The notes under the pieces are model-generated. The model ran no database searches. It was given only the letters and a program-made list of their open reading frames with translations, and was not told the DNA's origin. From Mediterraneibacter faecis JCM 15917 (GTDB lineage Bacteria > Bacillota > Clostridia > Lachnospirales > Lachnospiraceae): DNA of 64,000 bases. Position numbers and translations under genes: made by a program. This document shows, in pieces, positions 38,695-48,399 of this stretch. Positions within the stretch are counted from its first letter, which is position 1; each line of letters opens with the position of its first letter. Where the stretch lies: NCBI GenBank assembly GCA_001312505.1, contig BBDW01000002.1, positions 62,001-126,000 on the forward strand, written 5' to 3'.

Positions 38695-38716
38695 GTTACA
38701 TCGTGTGAACAGTAAC
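38695..38716 (+). repeat. Dispersed hairpin repeat, copy 3 (shortened)
   Basis: GTTACATCGTGTGAACAGTAAC: GTTAC and GTAAC pair, and the right part matches the other copies exactly, while the left inner arm is missing. GATGAAAGG occurs directly on both sides (38687-38695 and 38717-38725), the right copy being the rnr ribosome site. This looks like a short insertion with a 9-bp target duplication, later shortened. Confidence 0.65.
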
Positions 38717-38732
38717 GATGAAAGGAAACAGA

Positions 38733-40850
38733 ATGGATCAGACATTTGAAAAGAGAAAAAAAGTGATTTATGACTTTATTTGTGATGATTTTTATATCCC
38801 AATGAAAGTTAAAGAGATTGCGACAGTTCTTCAGGTATCGAAAGAACAGAGAAGAGAGCTTCAGGAAGTGTTGGATGCGCTCGTTGAAGAAGGAAAGATT
38901 ACACTTTCTAAAAGAGGGAAATACAGTAAAGGGCAGACGAAGCGTATCACAGGAACCTTCCAGGCGAATATCCGTGGATTTGGATTTGTTATGGTAGAGG
39001 GTGAAGATGAGGATATCTTTATTCCTGGAGAGAATGTGAACGGTGCATTCCAGGGAGATGAAGTGGAATGTATTATTACAGGTGCGCCGGGCGGTAAGAG
39101 AAAAGAAGGAAAAATCGTAAGAATCGTGTCGCATCAGGTGAAGAAGATTGTCGGATTGTATGAGAAGAGTAAGAGTTTTGGATTTGTACGTCCGGATAAT
39201 CAGAGATATCTGAAAGATATTTATATTCCGGCCGGAAAAGAGATGGGTGCCATGGACGGTCATAAGGTTGTGGTAGAACTGACATCTTATGGACAGGAAC
39301 ATGCTAAGCCGGAAGGAAAGATTGTTGAGATCATCGGTCATGTGAATGATCCGGGAGCAGATGTTTTATCTATTGTAAAGGATTATGATCTTCCTACAGA
39401 ATTTCCGGAGAAGGTATTGAATCAGGCGGTTCGTGTTGGAAAAGATGTATCAGAAGCAGATTGTGCAGGAAGATTGGATTTACGTGACTGGCAGATGGTT
39501 ACGATCGACGGTGAAGATGCGAAGGATCTGGATGATGCGGTTTCTCTGACAATGAAGGATGAGAATTATCAGCTGGGAGTTCATATTGCGGATGTTACCA
39601 ATTATGTACAGGAGAAAAGTGCTCTGGATCGAGAAGCACTGAAGCGTGGGACGAGTGTTTATCTTGCTGACCGTGTCATACCGATGCTGCCGCATGTGTT
39701 GTCGAATGGCATCTGTTCTCTGAATGCAGGGGAAGACCGTCTGGCATTATCCTGCATTATGACAGTGTCTCCGAAAGGCGAGGTGATCGATCATCAGATC
39801 GCGGAGACTGTGATCCGGGTAGACAAGCGTATGAGTTATACAGGTGTATCTAAGGTGCTGGCAGAAGAACCGGAAGCACTGAAAGAAGATGAGGATTTTG
39901 TTCCGATGATTCAGAAGATGCAGGAACTTTCAACGATTCTCAGAGAACGACGTGGCAAGAGAGGTTCGATTGATTTTGATTTTCCGGAGACAAAGATTGA
40001 ATTGGATGAGAAGGGGGGGAAACCAATTAATATCAAACCTTATGAAAGAAACAGTGCAACGAAGATCATCGAAGATTTTATGCTTCTTGCCAATGAGACG
40101 GTGGCAGAAGAATATTTTTGGAGAGAGGTTCCATTTCTCTACAGAACGCATGAAGTTCCAGACGAAGAGAAGATAAAGAAACTGAGTACATTTATCAATA
40201 ATTTCGGTTATCATATTCATGTGCATGATGAAGTAAAGCCAAAGGAGATTCAGAAACTTCTCAGTCAGGTGGAAGGAACCCCCCCGGAAGAAGCTCTGAT
40301 CAGCAGACTTACATTACGCTCCATGTGCCAGGCAAAATACACAACAGATAATACAGGACACTTTGGATTGGCAGCGAAGTATTATACACATTTCACTTCT
40401 CCGATCCGCCGTTATCCGGATCTCCAGATTCACAGAATCATTAAGGAGAACCTGCGCGGACGATTGAATGAGAATCGTATAGAACATTATGACAAGATCC
40501 TTCCGGAAGTAGCGAAGCAGTGTAGTGACAGAGAACGACTGGCAGAAGAGACAGAACGTGAAGTTGTGAAGATGAAAAAAGCAGAGTATATGCGCATGCA
40601 TATTGGAGAAGAGTACGAAGGTGTCATTTCCGGTGTTACAAAATGGGGAATCTATGTAGAACTTCCGAATACAGTAGAAGGTCTTGTTCATGTTGTGGAT
40701 CTGCGGGACGATCATTATAATTTTATAGAGCAGACGTATGAAATGGTCGGAGAGCATACAGGAAAGACATATAAACTTGGTGAAAAGGTGCGTGTCCGCG
40801 TAAGTGATGCAGACAAGCTGCTCCGGATAATTAATTTCGAGCTGGCATAA
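38733..40850 (+). CDS. rnr: Ribonuclease R
   Basis: 3'-5' exoribonuclease degrading structured RNA. From the ATG at 38733 (after GAAAGGAAACAG) the protein is about 705 aa. Order: N-terminal helix-turn-helix (about 1-65), cold-shock domains (about 70-230), RNB catalytic domain (DGEDAKDLDDAVSL, about 258-271) and C-terminal S1 domain (GVISGVTKWGIYVELP). A 7-G run (40013) gives DEKGGKP, and a 7-C run (40280) gives EGTPPEEALIS, where EGTPEEALIS is usual. No frameshift. Confidence 0.95.
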   Translation: MDQTFEKRKKVIYDFICDDFYIPMKVKEIATVLQVSKEQRRELQEVLDALVEEGKITLSKRGKYSKGQTKRITGTFQANIRGFGFVMVEGEDEDIFIPGENVNGAFQGDEVECIITGAPGGKRKEGKIVRIVSHQVKKIVGLYEKSKSFGFVRPDNQRYLKDIYIPAGKEMGAMDGHKVVVELTSYGQEHAKPEGKIVEIIGHVNDPGADVLSIVKDYDLPTEFPEKVLNQAVRVGKDVSEADCAGRLDLRDWQMVTIDGEDAKDLDDAVSLTMKDENYQLGVHIADVTNYVQEKSALDREALKRGTSVYLADRVIPMLPHVLSNGICSLNAGEDRLALSCIMTVSPKGEVIDHQIAETVIRVDKRMSYTGVSKVLAEEPEALKEDEDFVPMIQKMQELSTILRERRGKRGSIDFDFPETKIELDEKGGKPINIKPYERNSATKIIEDFMLLANETVAEEYFWREVPFLYRTHEVPDEEKIKKLSTFINNFGYHIHVHDEVKPKEIQKLLSQVEGTPPEEALISRLTLRSMCQAKYTTDNTGHFGLAAKYYTHFTSPIRRYPDLQIHRIIKENLRGRLNENRIEHYDKILPEVAKQCSDRERLAEETEREVVKMKKAEYMRMHIGEEYEGVISGVTKWGIYVELPNTVEGLVHVVDLRDDHYNFIEQTYEMVGEHTGKTYKLGEKVRVRVSDADKLLRIINFELA

Positions 40851-40898
40851 TACTTGCAGGAGTGCGGTTAAAATAGATGAGTTAGAGGTTGGAATCAG

Positions 40899-41369
40899 AT
40901 GGCAAAGACAGAGAAAAAACTTATTGCGAATAATAAAAAAGCATATCATGATTATTTTATTCTTGAGAAATACGAAGCAGGACTTGTGCTGCATGGCACA
41001 GAAGTAAAGTCTCTTCGTATGGGAAAGTGTAGTATTAAAGAAGCATTTATCCGTGTGGAAGATGGGGGGGAGATGTATATCTATGGTATGCATATCAGTC
41101 CTTATGAGAAGGGGGGGAATATCTTTAACAAAGATCCGCTTCGTGTGAGAAAGCTGCTTCTTCATAAGAAGGAGATACTGAAAATATTTGGTAAGATGAA
41201 AGAACAGGGAATTACAGTTGTTCCGCTGCAGGTTTATTTCAGCGGAAGTCTTGTAAAGATTGAGATTGGACTTGCCAAAGGTAAGAAATTATATGACAAG
41301 CGTGAGACGATCGCAAAGAAAGATCAGAAGCGTGAAGCACAGAGAGAATTCAAAGCGTTCAATCGATAA
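40899..41369 (+). CDS. smpB: SsrA-binding protein SmpB
   Basis: tmRNA partner in ribosome rescue. Motifs: [26 protein letters not shown] and the basic C-terminal tail [19 protein letters not shown]. At 156 aa it is slightly long because two 7-G runs (41064, 41111) insert a Gly each: VEDGGEMYI and [11 protein letters not shown], where the family has DGE and KGN. Downstream of rnr as in most Firmicutes. No ssrA gene is seen in the window. Confidence 0.95.
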   Translation: MAKTEKKLIANNKKAYHDYFILEKYEAGLVLHGTEVKSLRMGKCSIKEAFIRVEDGGEMYIYGMHISPYEKGGNIFNKDPLRVRKLLLHKKEILKIFGKMKEQGITVVPLQVYFSGSLVKIEIGLAKGKKLYDKRETIAKKDQKREAQREFKAFNR

Positions 41370-41392
41370 GGGATTGAAGCAGGAGCGAATAG

Positions 41393-41428
41393 AAAAAGCA
41401 ATTGGATCAGAAACCAATTGCTTTTTTT
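41393..41428. terminator. Bidirectional terminator between smpB and the HAD gene
   Basis: AAAAAGCAATTGG and CCAATTGCTTTTTTT form a stem with an 8-base loop; A and T flanks allow termination from both convergent genes. It overlaps the last codons of the HAD gene. Confidence 0.9.
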
Positions 41429-41997
41429 ACTTCATTGATATCGCCAGTAAATACAAGGCCACCCATTCCGGCTTCTTTTGCTGCATTGATGTTTGGCTCA
41501 AGATCATCAATAAAGAAACATTCTTCTGCCTTTAAATCAAATTTCCTGAGAAAATGACTGTAGATTTCAGGAGACGGCTTTGCAAGTCTGATCGGTCCGG
41601 AAAATAAGATTCCGTCAAACTGAGAGAGAAGTTCACTTCCTTCATAGTATTCTGCAAAATAGGTTGGAGCATTAGACAGCAGATAGATTGGTATATTGCG
41701 CTCTTTTAATTCATGGATAAATGTAATGGTATCCGGAAGTAAAGTAGTGCAGCGTGGCCATTCTTTTGCAAACCGGCGGATGCAGTCCTTCAAATGTTCC
41801 GGAACCTGATCGATGACTTCATTTATGTAACTATCATAATCAAGTGTGCCGGCGTCAAGCTCTGCCCAGCGTTTATAAACGATTTCGGATAAATAATCCA
41901 GTTCTTCTTCATGTGGGCAGAATTCTGAGAGGATCGCTTTTCCATCGAAACGTCCGATGACATTTCCAAAGTCAAAAACAATATTCTTGTATTTCAT
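41407..41997 (-). CDS. HAD-superfamily hydrolase (subfamily IA)
   Basis: A 196-aa phosphatase-like protein. Motif I is VFDFGNVIG (nucleophile Asp about 9, but the second Asp of the usual DxD is replaced: DFGN), motif II LLSNAP, motif III Lys in RLAKPSPEIY and motif IV FIDDLEPNI. Similar YihX-type proteins dephosphorylate small sugar phosphates; the substrate is unknown. It is transcribed opposite to its neighbours. Confidence 0.9.
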   Translation of the reverse strand: MKYKNIVFDFGNVIGRFDGKAILSEFCPHEEELDYLSEIVYKRWAELDAGTLDYDSYINEVIDQVPEHLKDCIRRFAKEWPRCTTLLPDTITFIHELKERNIPIYLLSNAPTYFAEYYEGSELLSQFDGILFSGPIRLAKPSPEIYSHFLRKFDLKAEECFFIDDLEPNINAAKEAGMGGLVFTGDINEVKKAIGF

Positions 41998-42072
41998 GAC
42001 AAATTTCCTTTCTGAACAGTTACGTTTATTTTATTATACTGCGCAGAAAAGACAGATTCAAATAAAATATGT

Positions 42073-42103
42073 ATTGCTGTTCATACGATGTGCGACCAGC
42101 AAC
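42073..42103 (-). repeat. Dispersed hairpin repeat, copy 4 (inverted)
   Basis: On the minus strand this reads GTTGCTGGTCGCACATCGTA and continues to CAGCAAT; it differs from copy 1 at three positions. The changes at the outer end keep pairing possible (ATTGCTG with CAGCAAC). It lies between the HAD gene and the fatty-acid operon promoter. Confidence 0.75.
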
Positions 42104-42140
42104 TAATAGACAAAAAGAGAAAAACTGTCTAAAAATTATC

Positions 42141-42168
42141 TTGACATCTATTTTATTTATGATATACT
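42141..42168 (+). promoter_or_regulatory. Promoter of the fatty-acid operon
   Basis: TTGACA (42141-42146) and TATACT (42163-42168) with a 16-base spacer, about 104 bases before fabH. The operator-like palindrome at 42166-42182 overlaps the end of the -10 box. Confidence 0.8.
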
Positions 42169-42182
42169 TTGAGAGTCAAAGT
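42166..42182. promoter_or_regulatory. FabT-like operator
   Basis: ACTTTGAGAGTCAAAGT: perfect 7-base arms around GAG, matching the TTTGAnnnTCAAA pattern I know for FabT, the MarR-type fatty-acid repressor of streptococci. It overlaps the -10 and start region of the promoter, and a MarR gene ends this operon (51588). A partial second copy, AAAAGTCAAAAC, follows at about 42187. Confidence 0.7.
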
Positions 42183-42271
42183 ATTTAAAAGTCAAAACAA
42201 TTATGGTTCAGATCTGGAAAGAATCATATTGTGAAGAGTGACAATTATTTTGACAGAGTTGGAGAAGAGAT

Positions 42272-43220
42272 ATGATAGGAAGAATATGCGGGACAGGATC
42301 GTACATACCGTCCCATCGAATGGACAACGTGGAATTGTCCTCTCTGGTCGACACAAGTGATGAATGGATCCGGGAACGCACAGGAATTCAAAGCCGACAT
42401 CTCGCAAAACAGGAGACGGTATCTTTTATGGCTGCAAAAGCAGCAGAAGAAGCTCTTGCAGACAGCGGGTTGAAAGCAGAAGAGATTGACCTGATCCTTG
42501 TAGCGACGTCTTCTTCAGAAACAGTATTTCCGAATACTTCCTGTGAAGTGCAGAAAGCAATCGGTGCAGTTCATGCATGGGGGATACGATCTGAATGCAG
42601 CCTGTTCGGGATTTATTCTCGCATTGAATACGGCGCAGTCTTATATCCGTTCGGGTCTTGTTAAGACCGCACTGGTGATCGGTGCAGAGAAGATGAGCAG
42701 AATTGTAGACTGGAAAGACCGTGGAACTTGCATTTTATTCGGAGACGGTGCAGGTGCAGTGGTTCTCCGGGGAGAAGAAAGTGAAAGTGCAGAAGCAGTC
42801 TACACGGCCATGGCACATTCGGCAGGAGACAAGGGAGAGGCATTGACCTTACAATATGGAACAGAAGAAACGCCGGTAATCCGGATGGATGGACAGGCAG
42901 TTTTTAAGTTCGCTGTGAGAAAAGTACCGGAAATCATCGAAGAAATGTTGAAAAAAGCAGATGTTTCAAGAGAAGATGTGGATTACTTTGTTTTGCATCA
43001 GGCAAACAGAAGAATCATTGAAGCGGCTGCAAAGAGGGTTGGCGTAGAAATTGAGAAGTTCCCAATGAATCTTGGTGAATATGCGAATACGTCGGCGGCG
43101 TCAGTTCCAATCCTTTTAAATGAAATGAATCGGGATGGAAAGCTGAAAAGAGATCAGAAAATTATACTTGCCGGATTCGGGGCAGGACTTACATGGGCAG
43201 GATGCCTGATGGAATGGTAA
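42272..43220 (+). CDS. fabH: Beta-ketoacyl-ACP synthase III (frameshifted)
   Basis: Starts fatty-acid synthesis by condensing acetyl-CoA with malonyl-ACP. Frame is lost at a 5-G run (42579-42583) just before the catalytic Cys; with 4 G it reads [14 protein letters not shown]. Catalytic His and Asn are in VLHQANRRI and [12 protein letters not shown]. The N-terminal half has [13 protein letters not shown]. Reconstructed length about 315 aa. First gene of the operon. Confidence 0.92.
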
Positions 43221-43243
43221 ATTCAAGAAAGGAAAACAAAATC

Positions 43244-43470
43244 ATGTTAGAAAAAGTAAAAGAAATCGTAGCAGAGTCATTAAACGTAGAGGAAAGCACA
43301 TTAAGTGAGACAACATCTTTCAAAGAGGATCTTGGAGCAGATTCCCTGGATCTTTTTGAGATGGTAATGGCATTTGAGGAAGCTTTTGAAGTAGAGATCC
43401 ATCTGAAGACCTAGAGCAGATCACAACAGTGGGGGGGGACGTTGTAAAATATATCGAATCACACAAGTAG
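43244..43470 (+). CDS. acpP: Acyl carrier protein (frameshifted)
   Basis: Carries the growing acyl chain on a 4'-phosphopantetheine attached to Ser in [10 protein letters not shown] (about residue 36). The frame is broken after 43400: ATCCATCTG should be ATCCCATCTG, giving [14 protein letters not shown] and the normal end VVKYIESHK. An 8-G run (43431-43438) puts an extra Gly in TVGGDVV. Without correction the protein would end at 43414 and lack helix 4. Reconstructed 75 aa. Confidence 0.92.
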
Positions 43471-43567
43471 AAGTATAGAACAAGTAGAAAACGAAGCATT
43501 CCGGTTCCTTTTCGGCAGCCAATCCGAGAGAACCGTTGATAGAGAAGTGATCAAGAAGGGAGTTCTT

Positions 43568-44505
43568 ATGAGAACGAGAATAACAGAATTACTTGGAATT
43601 GAGTACCGATCATTCAGGGCGGTATGGCATGGGTTGCAGAATATCATCTGGCGGCAGCAGTTTCAAATGCCGGTGGACTTGGACTGATCGGAACAGCAAG
43701 TGCACCGGCCGAGTGGGTCAGAGAACAGATCCGTGAGGCAAAGAAGCTGACAGATAAGCCGTTTGGAATCAATATCATGATGATCAGTCCTTATGCAGAT
43801 GAAGTTGCAAAGGTGGCTGTCGAAGAAGGTGTCGCAGTTGTCACGACAGGTGCAGGATCTCCAGAAAAATATATAAAGATGTGGAAGGAAGCCGGAATCA
43901 AAGTGATTCCTGTAGTTGCTTCTGTAGCGATGGCGAAGAGAATGCAGCGTTGTGGAGCAGATGCTCTGGTGGCAGAAGGAACAGAAGCAGGCGGACACAT
44001 CGGCGAGAATACAACGATGGTTCTCGTTCCGCAGGTTGTAGATGCAGTTGAAATCCCGGTGATCGCAGCCGGAGGAATTGCAGATGGAAGAGGAATTGCA
44101 GCGGCATTTATGCTCGGAGCAGAGGGTGTCCAGATCGGAACACGTTTTGTTGTGACAGAAGAAGCACAGGTGCATGAGAATTATAAAGAATGCATTTTGA
44201 AAGCAAGGGATATTGATTCTCGTGTGACAGGAAGATCTACAGGTCATCCGGTTCGTGCCCTTCGTAATAAAATGACGAAAGAGTATCTTGAGAAAGAACA
44301 GGCAGGAGCAACATTCGAAGAACTTGAACATCTGACACTAGGAGGACTCAGGAGAGCTGTTGTTGATGGAGATGTTCAGAGCGGAAGCGTGATGGCAGGG
44401 CAGATCGCAGGTATGATCAAGGAGAAGCTTACCTGTCAGGAAGTGATCCAGAAGCTGGTCTCACAGACAGATGAACTGATCGGAGGAAAAGGATTCTATG
44501 AGTAA
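43568..44505 (+). CDS. fabK: FMN-dependent enoyl-ACP reductase FabK (frameshifted)
   Basis: Last reduction step of elongation in bacteria without FabI. The true start is the ATG at 43568 (GAAGGGAG upstream), product MRTRITELLGIEYP; one C is missing near 43606 (TACCCG read as TACCG), after which IIQGGMAWVAEYHLAAAVS continues. FMN-binding TIM barrel motifs AEGTEAGGHIGE and AAGGIADGRG are present. About 312 aa. It overlaps fabD by 8 bases. Confidence 0.92.
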
Positions 44506-45423
44506 GGTCGCATTTATTTTCCCGGGACAGGGAGCACAGAAAGCCGGAATGGGAAAAGATTTCTATGAAAACAGTAAGACGGCAGCAGAGGTGATTGACC
44601 GTGCAAGTGAACTGCTTGGACTGGATATGAAAGCACTCTGTTTTGAGGAAAATGATCTTCTGGATCAGACAGAATATACACAGGCAGCACTTGTGACTGT
44701 CTGTATGGCAATGGAGAAGGTATTAAGAGAACGGGGGGGACTCGCCCCCCCGGATGTCACAGCAGGCTTAAGCTGGGTGAATATTGTGCGATTGCTTCAG
44801 CAGGAGGAATGAGCACAGAAAATGCAATCACAACAGTAAGAAAACGCGGGATTCTGATGCAGAATGCAGTACCGGGTGGTCAGGGAGCCATGGCAGCGGT
44901 TCTTGGACTGGATGCCGGAAAGATTGAGGAAGTACTGGCAGATCGAAGTGGTGTAATGATCGCCAACTACAATTGTCCGGGACAGATTGTGATTACAGGA
45001 TGGAAGGAAGATGTGGAACAGGCAGCAGATGCACTGAAGGAAGCCGGAGCAAAGAGAGTCCTTCCGCTTAATGTCAGTGGACCGTTCCATTCTTCCCTTC
45101 TGAAGCAGGCCGGAGAAGAGCTTGGAAAAGAACTGGAACAGGTAGATTTTTCTGATCTCCAGATTCCATATGTGACGAATGTGACAGCAGAATATGTAAC
45201 TGATATTACAAAGACAAAAGAACTGCTCGCACGTCAGGTGGCATCTTCCGTACGCTGGCAGCAGAGTATGGAACTTCTGATTGCGGACGGTGTAGATACA
45301 TTTGTTGAGATCGGGCCTGGAAGAACACTGGCTGGTTTCCTGAGAAAGATAAACCGTGAGGTGAAAGTGTATAACGTCGGAACCTGGGAAGATGTAGATA
45401 AGGTGGTAAATGAATTATGTTAG
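44498..45423 (+). CDS. fabD: Malonyl-CoA:ACP transacylase (frameshifted)
   Basis: Loads malonyl onto [15 protein letters not shown] opens the protein; the catalytic Ser motif is destroyed by a missing C near 44773: AGCTGGGTG should be AGCCTGGGTG, giving [16 protein letters not shown]. The second catalytic residue is His in [11 protein letters not shown] 7-G run (44733) and a 7-C run (44745) only 12 bases apart turn RGLAPD into RGGLAPPD. Reconstructed about 308 aa. It overlaps fabG by 7 bases. Confidence 0.92.
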
Positions 45424-46166
45424 ACAGACTGACAGGGAAAGTTGCAGTAGTGACAGGTGCTTCCAGAGGAATCGGAAGAGCGATCGCACTGCGTCTGGCA
45501 CAGGAGGGCGCAGCAGTAGTGATCAATTATAATGGATCGAAAGAGCGTGCGCAGGAAGTGAAGACAGAGATTGAATCTGCAGGTGGAACAGCGCAGATCA
45601 TGCAGTGTGATGTGGCAGATGCAGCATCTTGTGATGAGATGTTTCAGACAATCATAAAAGAATTCGGAAGAATAGATATCCTTGTGAACAATGCGGGAAT
45701 TACAAGAGACGGACTGCTTATGAAGATGGCAGAAGAGGATTTTGATGCTGTGATCGATACGAATCTGAAAGGAACTTTTCATTGTATCCGTGCAGTCTCA
45801 AGACAGATGCTACGTCAGAGATCCGGAAGAATTATTAACCTGTCTTCTGTATCAGGAGTTCTTGGAAATGCAGGACAGGCTAATTATTCCGCATCAAAGG
45901 CTGGTGTGATCGGACTCACAAAGAGTGCGGCAAGAGAACTGGCTTCCAGAGGAATTACCGTAAATGCGATCGCTCCGGGATTTATTAACACAGAGATGAC
46001 AGAAGTACTTTCAGAGAAGGTGAAAGAAGGAGCAACAGCCCAGATCCCTCTTGGAAAGTTTGGAGAGACAGAAGATATTGCGAATGCGGCGGCATTTCTA
46101 GCTTCTGATGAAGCACGTTATATCACAGGCCAGACGCTGCATGTCGACGGCGGAATGGCGATGTAA
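45417..46166 (+). CDS. fabG: 3-oxoacyl-ACP reductase
   Basis: NADPH-dependent reductase of elongation, intact at 249 aa. SDR motifs: [12 protein letters not shown] (about residues 13-24), [11 protein letters not shown] (about 90-100), Ser in NLSSVSG, and catalytic YSASKAG (Tyr about 155). The ATG overlaps the fabD stop, so translation is coupled. No G-run or frame defect in this gene. Confidence 0.97.
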   Translation: MLDRLTGKVAVVTGASRGIGRAIALRLAQEGAAVVINYNGSKERAQEVKTEIESAGGTAQIMQCDVADAASCDEMFQTIIKEFGRIDILVNNAGITRDGLLMKMAEEDFDAVIDTNLKGTFHCIRAVSRQMLRQRSGRIINLSSVSGVLGNAGQANYSASKAGVIGLTKSAARELASRGITVNAIAPGFINTEMTEVLSEKVKEGATAQIPLGKFGETEDIANAAAFLASDEARYITGQTLHVDGGMAM

Positions 46167-46185
46167 GAATAGAAGGAGTAGGAAA

Positions 46186-47425
46186 ATGAAGAGACGAGTT
46201 GTTGTAACCGGAATGGGTGCGGTGACACCGATTGGAAATACAGTAGAAGAATTCTGGAACGGAATCAAAACAGGTAAAGTTGGAATTGGTCCGATCACAA
46301 AATTCGATACAACAGATTATAAGGTTAAGCTGGCAGCAGAAGTGAAAGATTTCGTTGGAAAAGAACGAATGGATTTCAAGGCAGCAAAGAGAATGGAATT
46401 GTTCTCCCAGTATGCGGTTGCAGCAGCAAAGGAAGCATTTGCGGATGCGGGACTTGATATGGAGCAGGAAGATCCTTACCGTGTGGGAACAATCATCGGT
46501 TCAGGTATCGGAAGTCTCAGCTGTGTAGAGCAGAATTACGACAAGATCCAGACAAAAGGACCGGCGCGTGTAAATCCATTGATGGTTCCGTTGATGATCT
46601 CCAATATGGCAGCAGGAAATGTATCCATCCAGCTTGGACTGAAAGGAAAATGTACAGATGTCGTGACAGCATGTGCATCAGGATCTAACAGTATCGGAGA
46701 TGCACTCCGTGCGATTCAGTATGGTGACTTGGATGTCTGTGTTGCAGGGGGGTACAGAGAGCTGTATCTGTCCGACCGGAATTGCAGGATTTACTGCGTT
46801 GACAGCACTGTCTACAAATGAAGATCCGATGACAGCTTCACGTCCGTTTGATCAGGACAGGGATGGATTTGTCCTCGGAGAAGGAGCCGGGATCGTAGTT
46901 CTGGAAGAACTTGAACACGCAAAAGCGAGAGGTGCGAAGATTTACGCAGAACTCGCAGGATATGGCTCTACAGGAGATGCTTATCATATCACATCCCCGG
47001 CAGAGAACGGAGAAGGAGCCGGAATGGCAATGAAGCTTGCAATGAAAGAGGCAGGTGTGACACCGGATGAGGTAGATTATATCAATGCCCATGGAACAAG
47101 TACACATCACAATGACCTCTTTGAGACACGCGCAATCTATTATGCATTAGGAGATGCGGCCGAAAATGTTGTTGTCAACTCAACAAAATCTATGATCGGT
47201 CATCTTCTTGGAGCAGCAGGGGCAGTAGAATTTGTTGTCTGTGTAAAAAGTATTCTGGATAATTTTATCCATCAGACAGTTGGTACAAAGAATGTAGATC
47301 CTGAATGTGGATTAAACTATGCAGTAGGTGCACCGGTAGAGAAAGAAGTGAACTGTGTAATTTCCAATTCTCTTGGTTTTGGTGGACACAATGTGTCTCT
47401 TCTTGTAAAACGTTTCGAAGAGTAA
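46186..47425 (+). CDS. fabF: Beta-ketoacyl-ACP synthase II (frameshifted)
   Basis: Elongating condensing enzyme. The ATG at 46186 follows AGGAGTAGGAAA. Catalytic Cys is in VTACASGSNSIG, His residues in NAHGTSTHHND and GHLLGAAGAVE. A 6-G run (46747-46752) breaks the frame; 5 G gives CVAGGTESCICPTGIAGFTA. Reconstructed 412 aa. Usually FabF uses PIGIAGF at this place, so CPTGIAGF is a mild variant. Confidence 0.94.
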
Positions 47426-47437
47426 GGAGAAGCGAAG

Positions 47438-47932
47438 ATGAAGATGGAAGAAATATTGAAGCTGATCGAAGCTGTATCGGCTTCTACGCTCACAGAATTT
47501 AAATATGAAGAAAATGGAACAAAGCTGAATCTGAAAAAGGAACAGCAGAAGGTAGAAATCGTTCAGAATGCAGCTTCTATTCCGCTGACAGGAATTTCCG
47601 GTGGTGATTTCCAGGCAACTGTTCTTCCACAGAACATGGCTGTATCCGGAAGTTCTGAGAATGCAGATCCGGAAGAAAATCTTGAAAAAGAACCAGAAGG
47701 CAAGCTGATCATTTCACCTTTGGTTGGAACTTTCTACGCTGCACCGGCAGAGGATGCACCGAGTTTTGTCAAGGTTGGTGACAAGGTCGAAGTCGGACAG
47801 GTTGTCGGAATCGTAGAAGCGATGAAACTTATGAATGAGATTGAGAGTGAATGTGCTGGTACAGTTGCAGAAGTTCTTGTAGAAAATGGAGAACCGGTAG
47901 AATACGGCCAGCCGCTTTTTAGAATTGTTTAA
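47438..47932 (+). CDS. accB: Biotin carboxyl carrier protein of acetyl-CoA carboxylase
   Basis: A 164-aa BCCP. The N-terminal part (about 1-85) is charged and flexible; the C-terminal biotinyl domain (about 88-164) carries the biotin Lys in VEAMKLMNEIE (about 128). The thumb-like and PLVGTFYAAPAED segments are typical. AAGGAG precedes the ATG. Intact. Confidence 0.96.
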   Translation: MKMEEILKLIEAVSASTLTEFKYEENGTKLNLKKEQQKVEIVQNAASIPLTGISGGDFQATVLPQNMAVSGSSENADPEENLEKEPEGKLIISPLVGTFYAAPAEDAPSFVKVGDKVEVGQVVGIVEAMKLMNEIESECAGTVAEVLVENGEPVEYGQPLFRIV

Positions 47933-47947
47933 GAAAGGGATTCAGAT

Positions 47948-48379
47948 ATGAATAGTTTAAATGTAGAACAGATTCAGGAAATCATTCCGCACAGACATCC
48001 ATTTCTTTTGATTGATAAGATTGAAGATTATGTTCCGGGAGAATATGCAATTGGATACAAGGGTGTTTCTTATCATGAAGATTTCTTCCGTGGACATTTC
48101 CCACAGAAAGCAGTAATGCCGGGAGTTCTGATCCTTGAGGCACTTGCTCAGACAGGAGCTGTGGCAATCTTAAGTGTACCGGAGAATCAGGGAAAGATTG
48201 CATTCTTCGGTGGTGTACAAAAATGTCGCTTCAAAGGAATGGTATTTCCGGGAGATCAGTTGAAATTAGAGACAAAGATTATTAAAAGAAAAGGACCGGT
48301 AGGCGTAGGAGAAGCTGTGGCAACAGTTAACGGAAAGGTCGTTGTTACGGCAGAACTTACATTTATGGTTGGAGAATAA
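47948..48379 (+). CDS. fabZ: 3-hydroxyacyl-ACP dehydratase FabZ
   Basis: Hot-dog dehydratase of 143 aa. Catalytic His is in IPHRHPFLLIDKI (about 18) and Glu in GHFPQKAVMPGVLILEALAQ (about 63-66). Intact. Its position between accB and accC is the common Firmicute order. Confidence 0.97.
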   Translation: MNSLNVEQIQEIIPHRHPFLLIDKIEDYVPGEYAIGYKGVSYHEDFFRGHFPQKAVMPGVLILEALAQTGAVAILSVPENQGKIAFFGGVQKCRFKGMVFPGDQLKLETKIIKRKGPVGVGEAVATVNGKVVVTAELTFMVGE

Positions 48380-48399
48380 AAAAATCAGGAGCAGAAGAA

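Noticed and set aside
40314-41165. A 283-codon minus-strand reading frame opposite rnr and smpB
   Set aside because: It covers the conserved RNase R S1 domain and SmpB on the other strand and has no family features.
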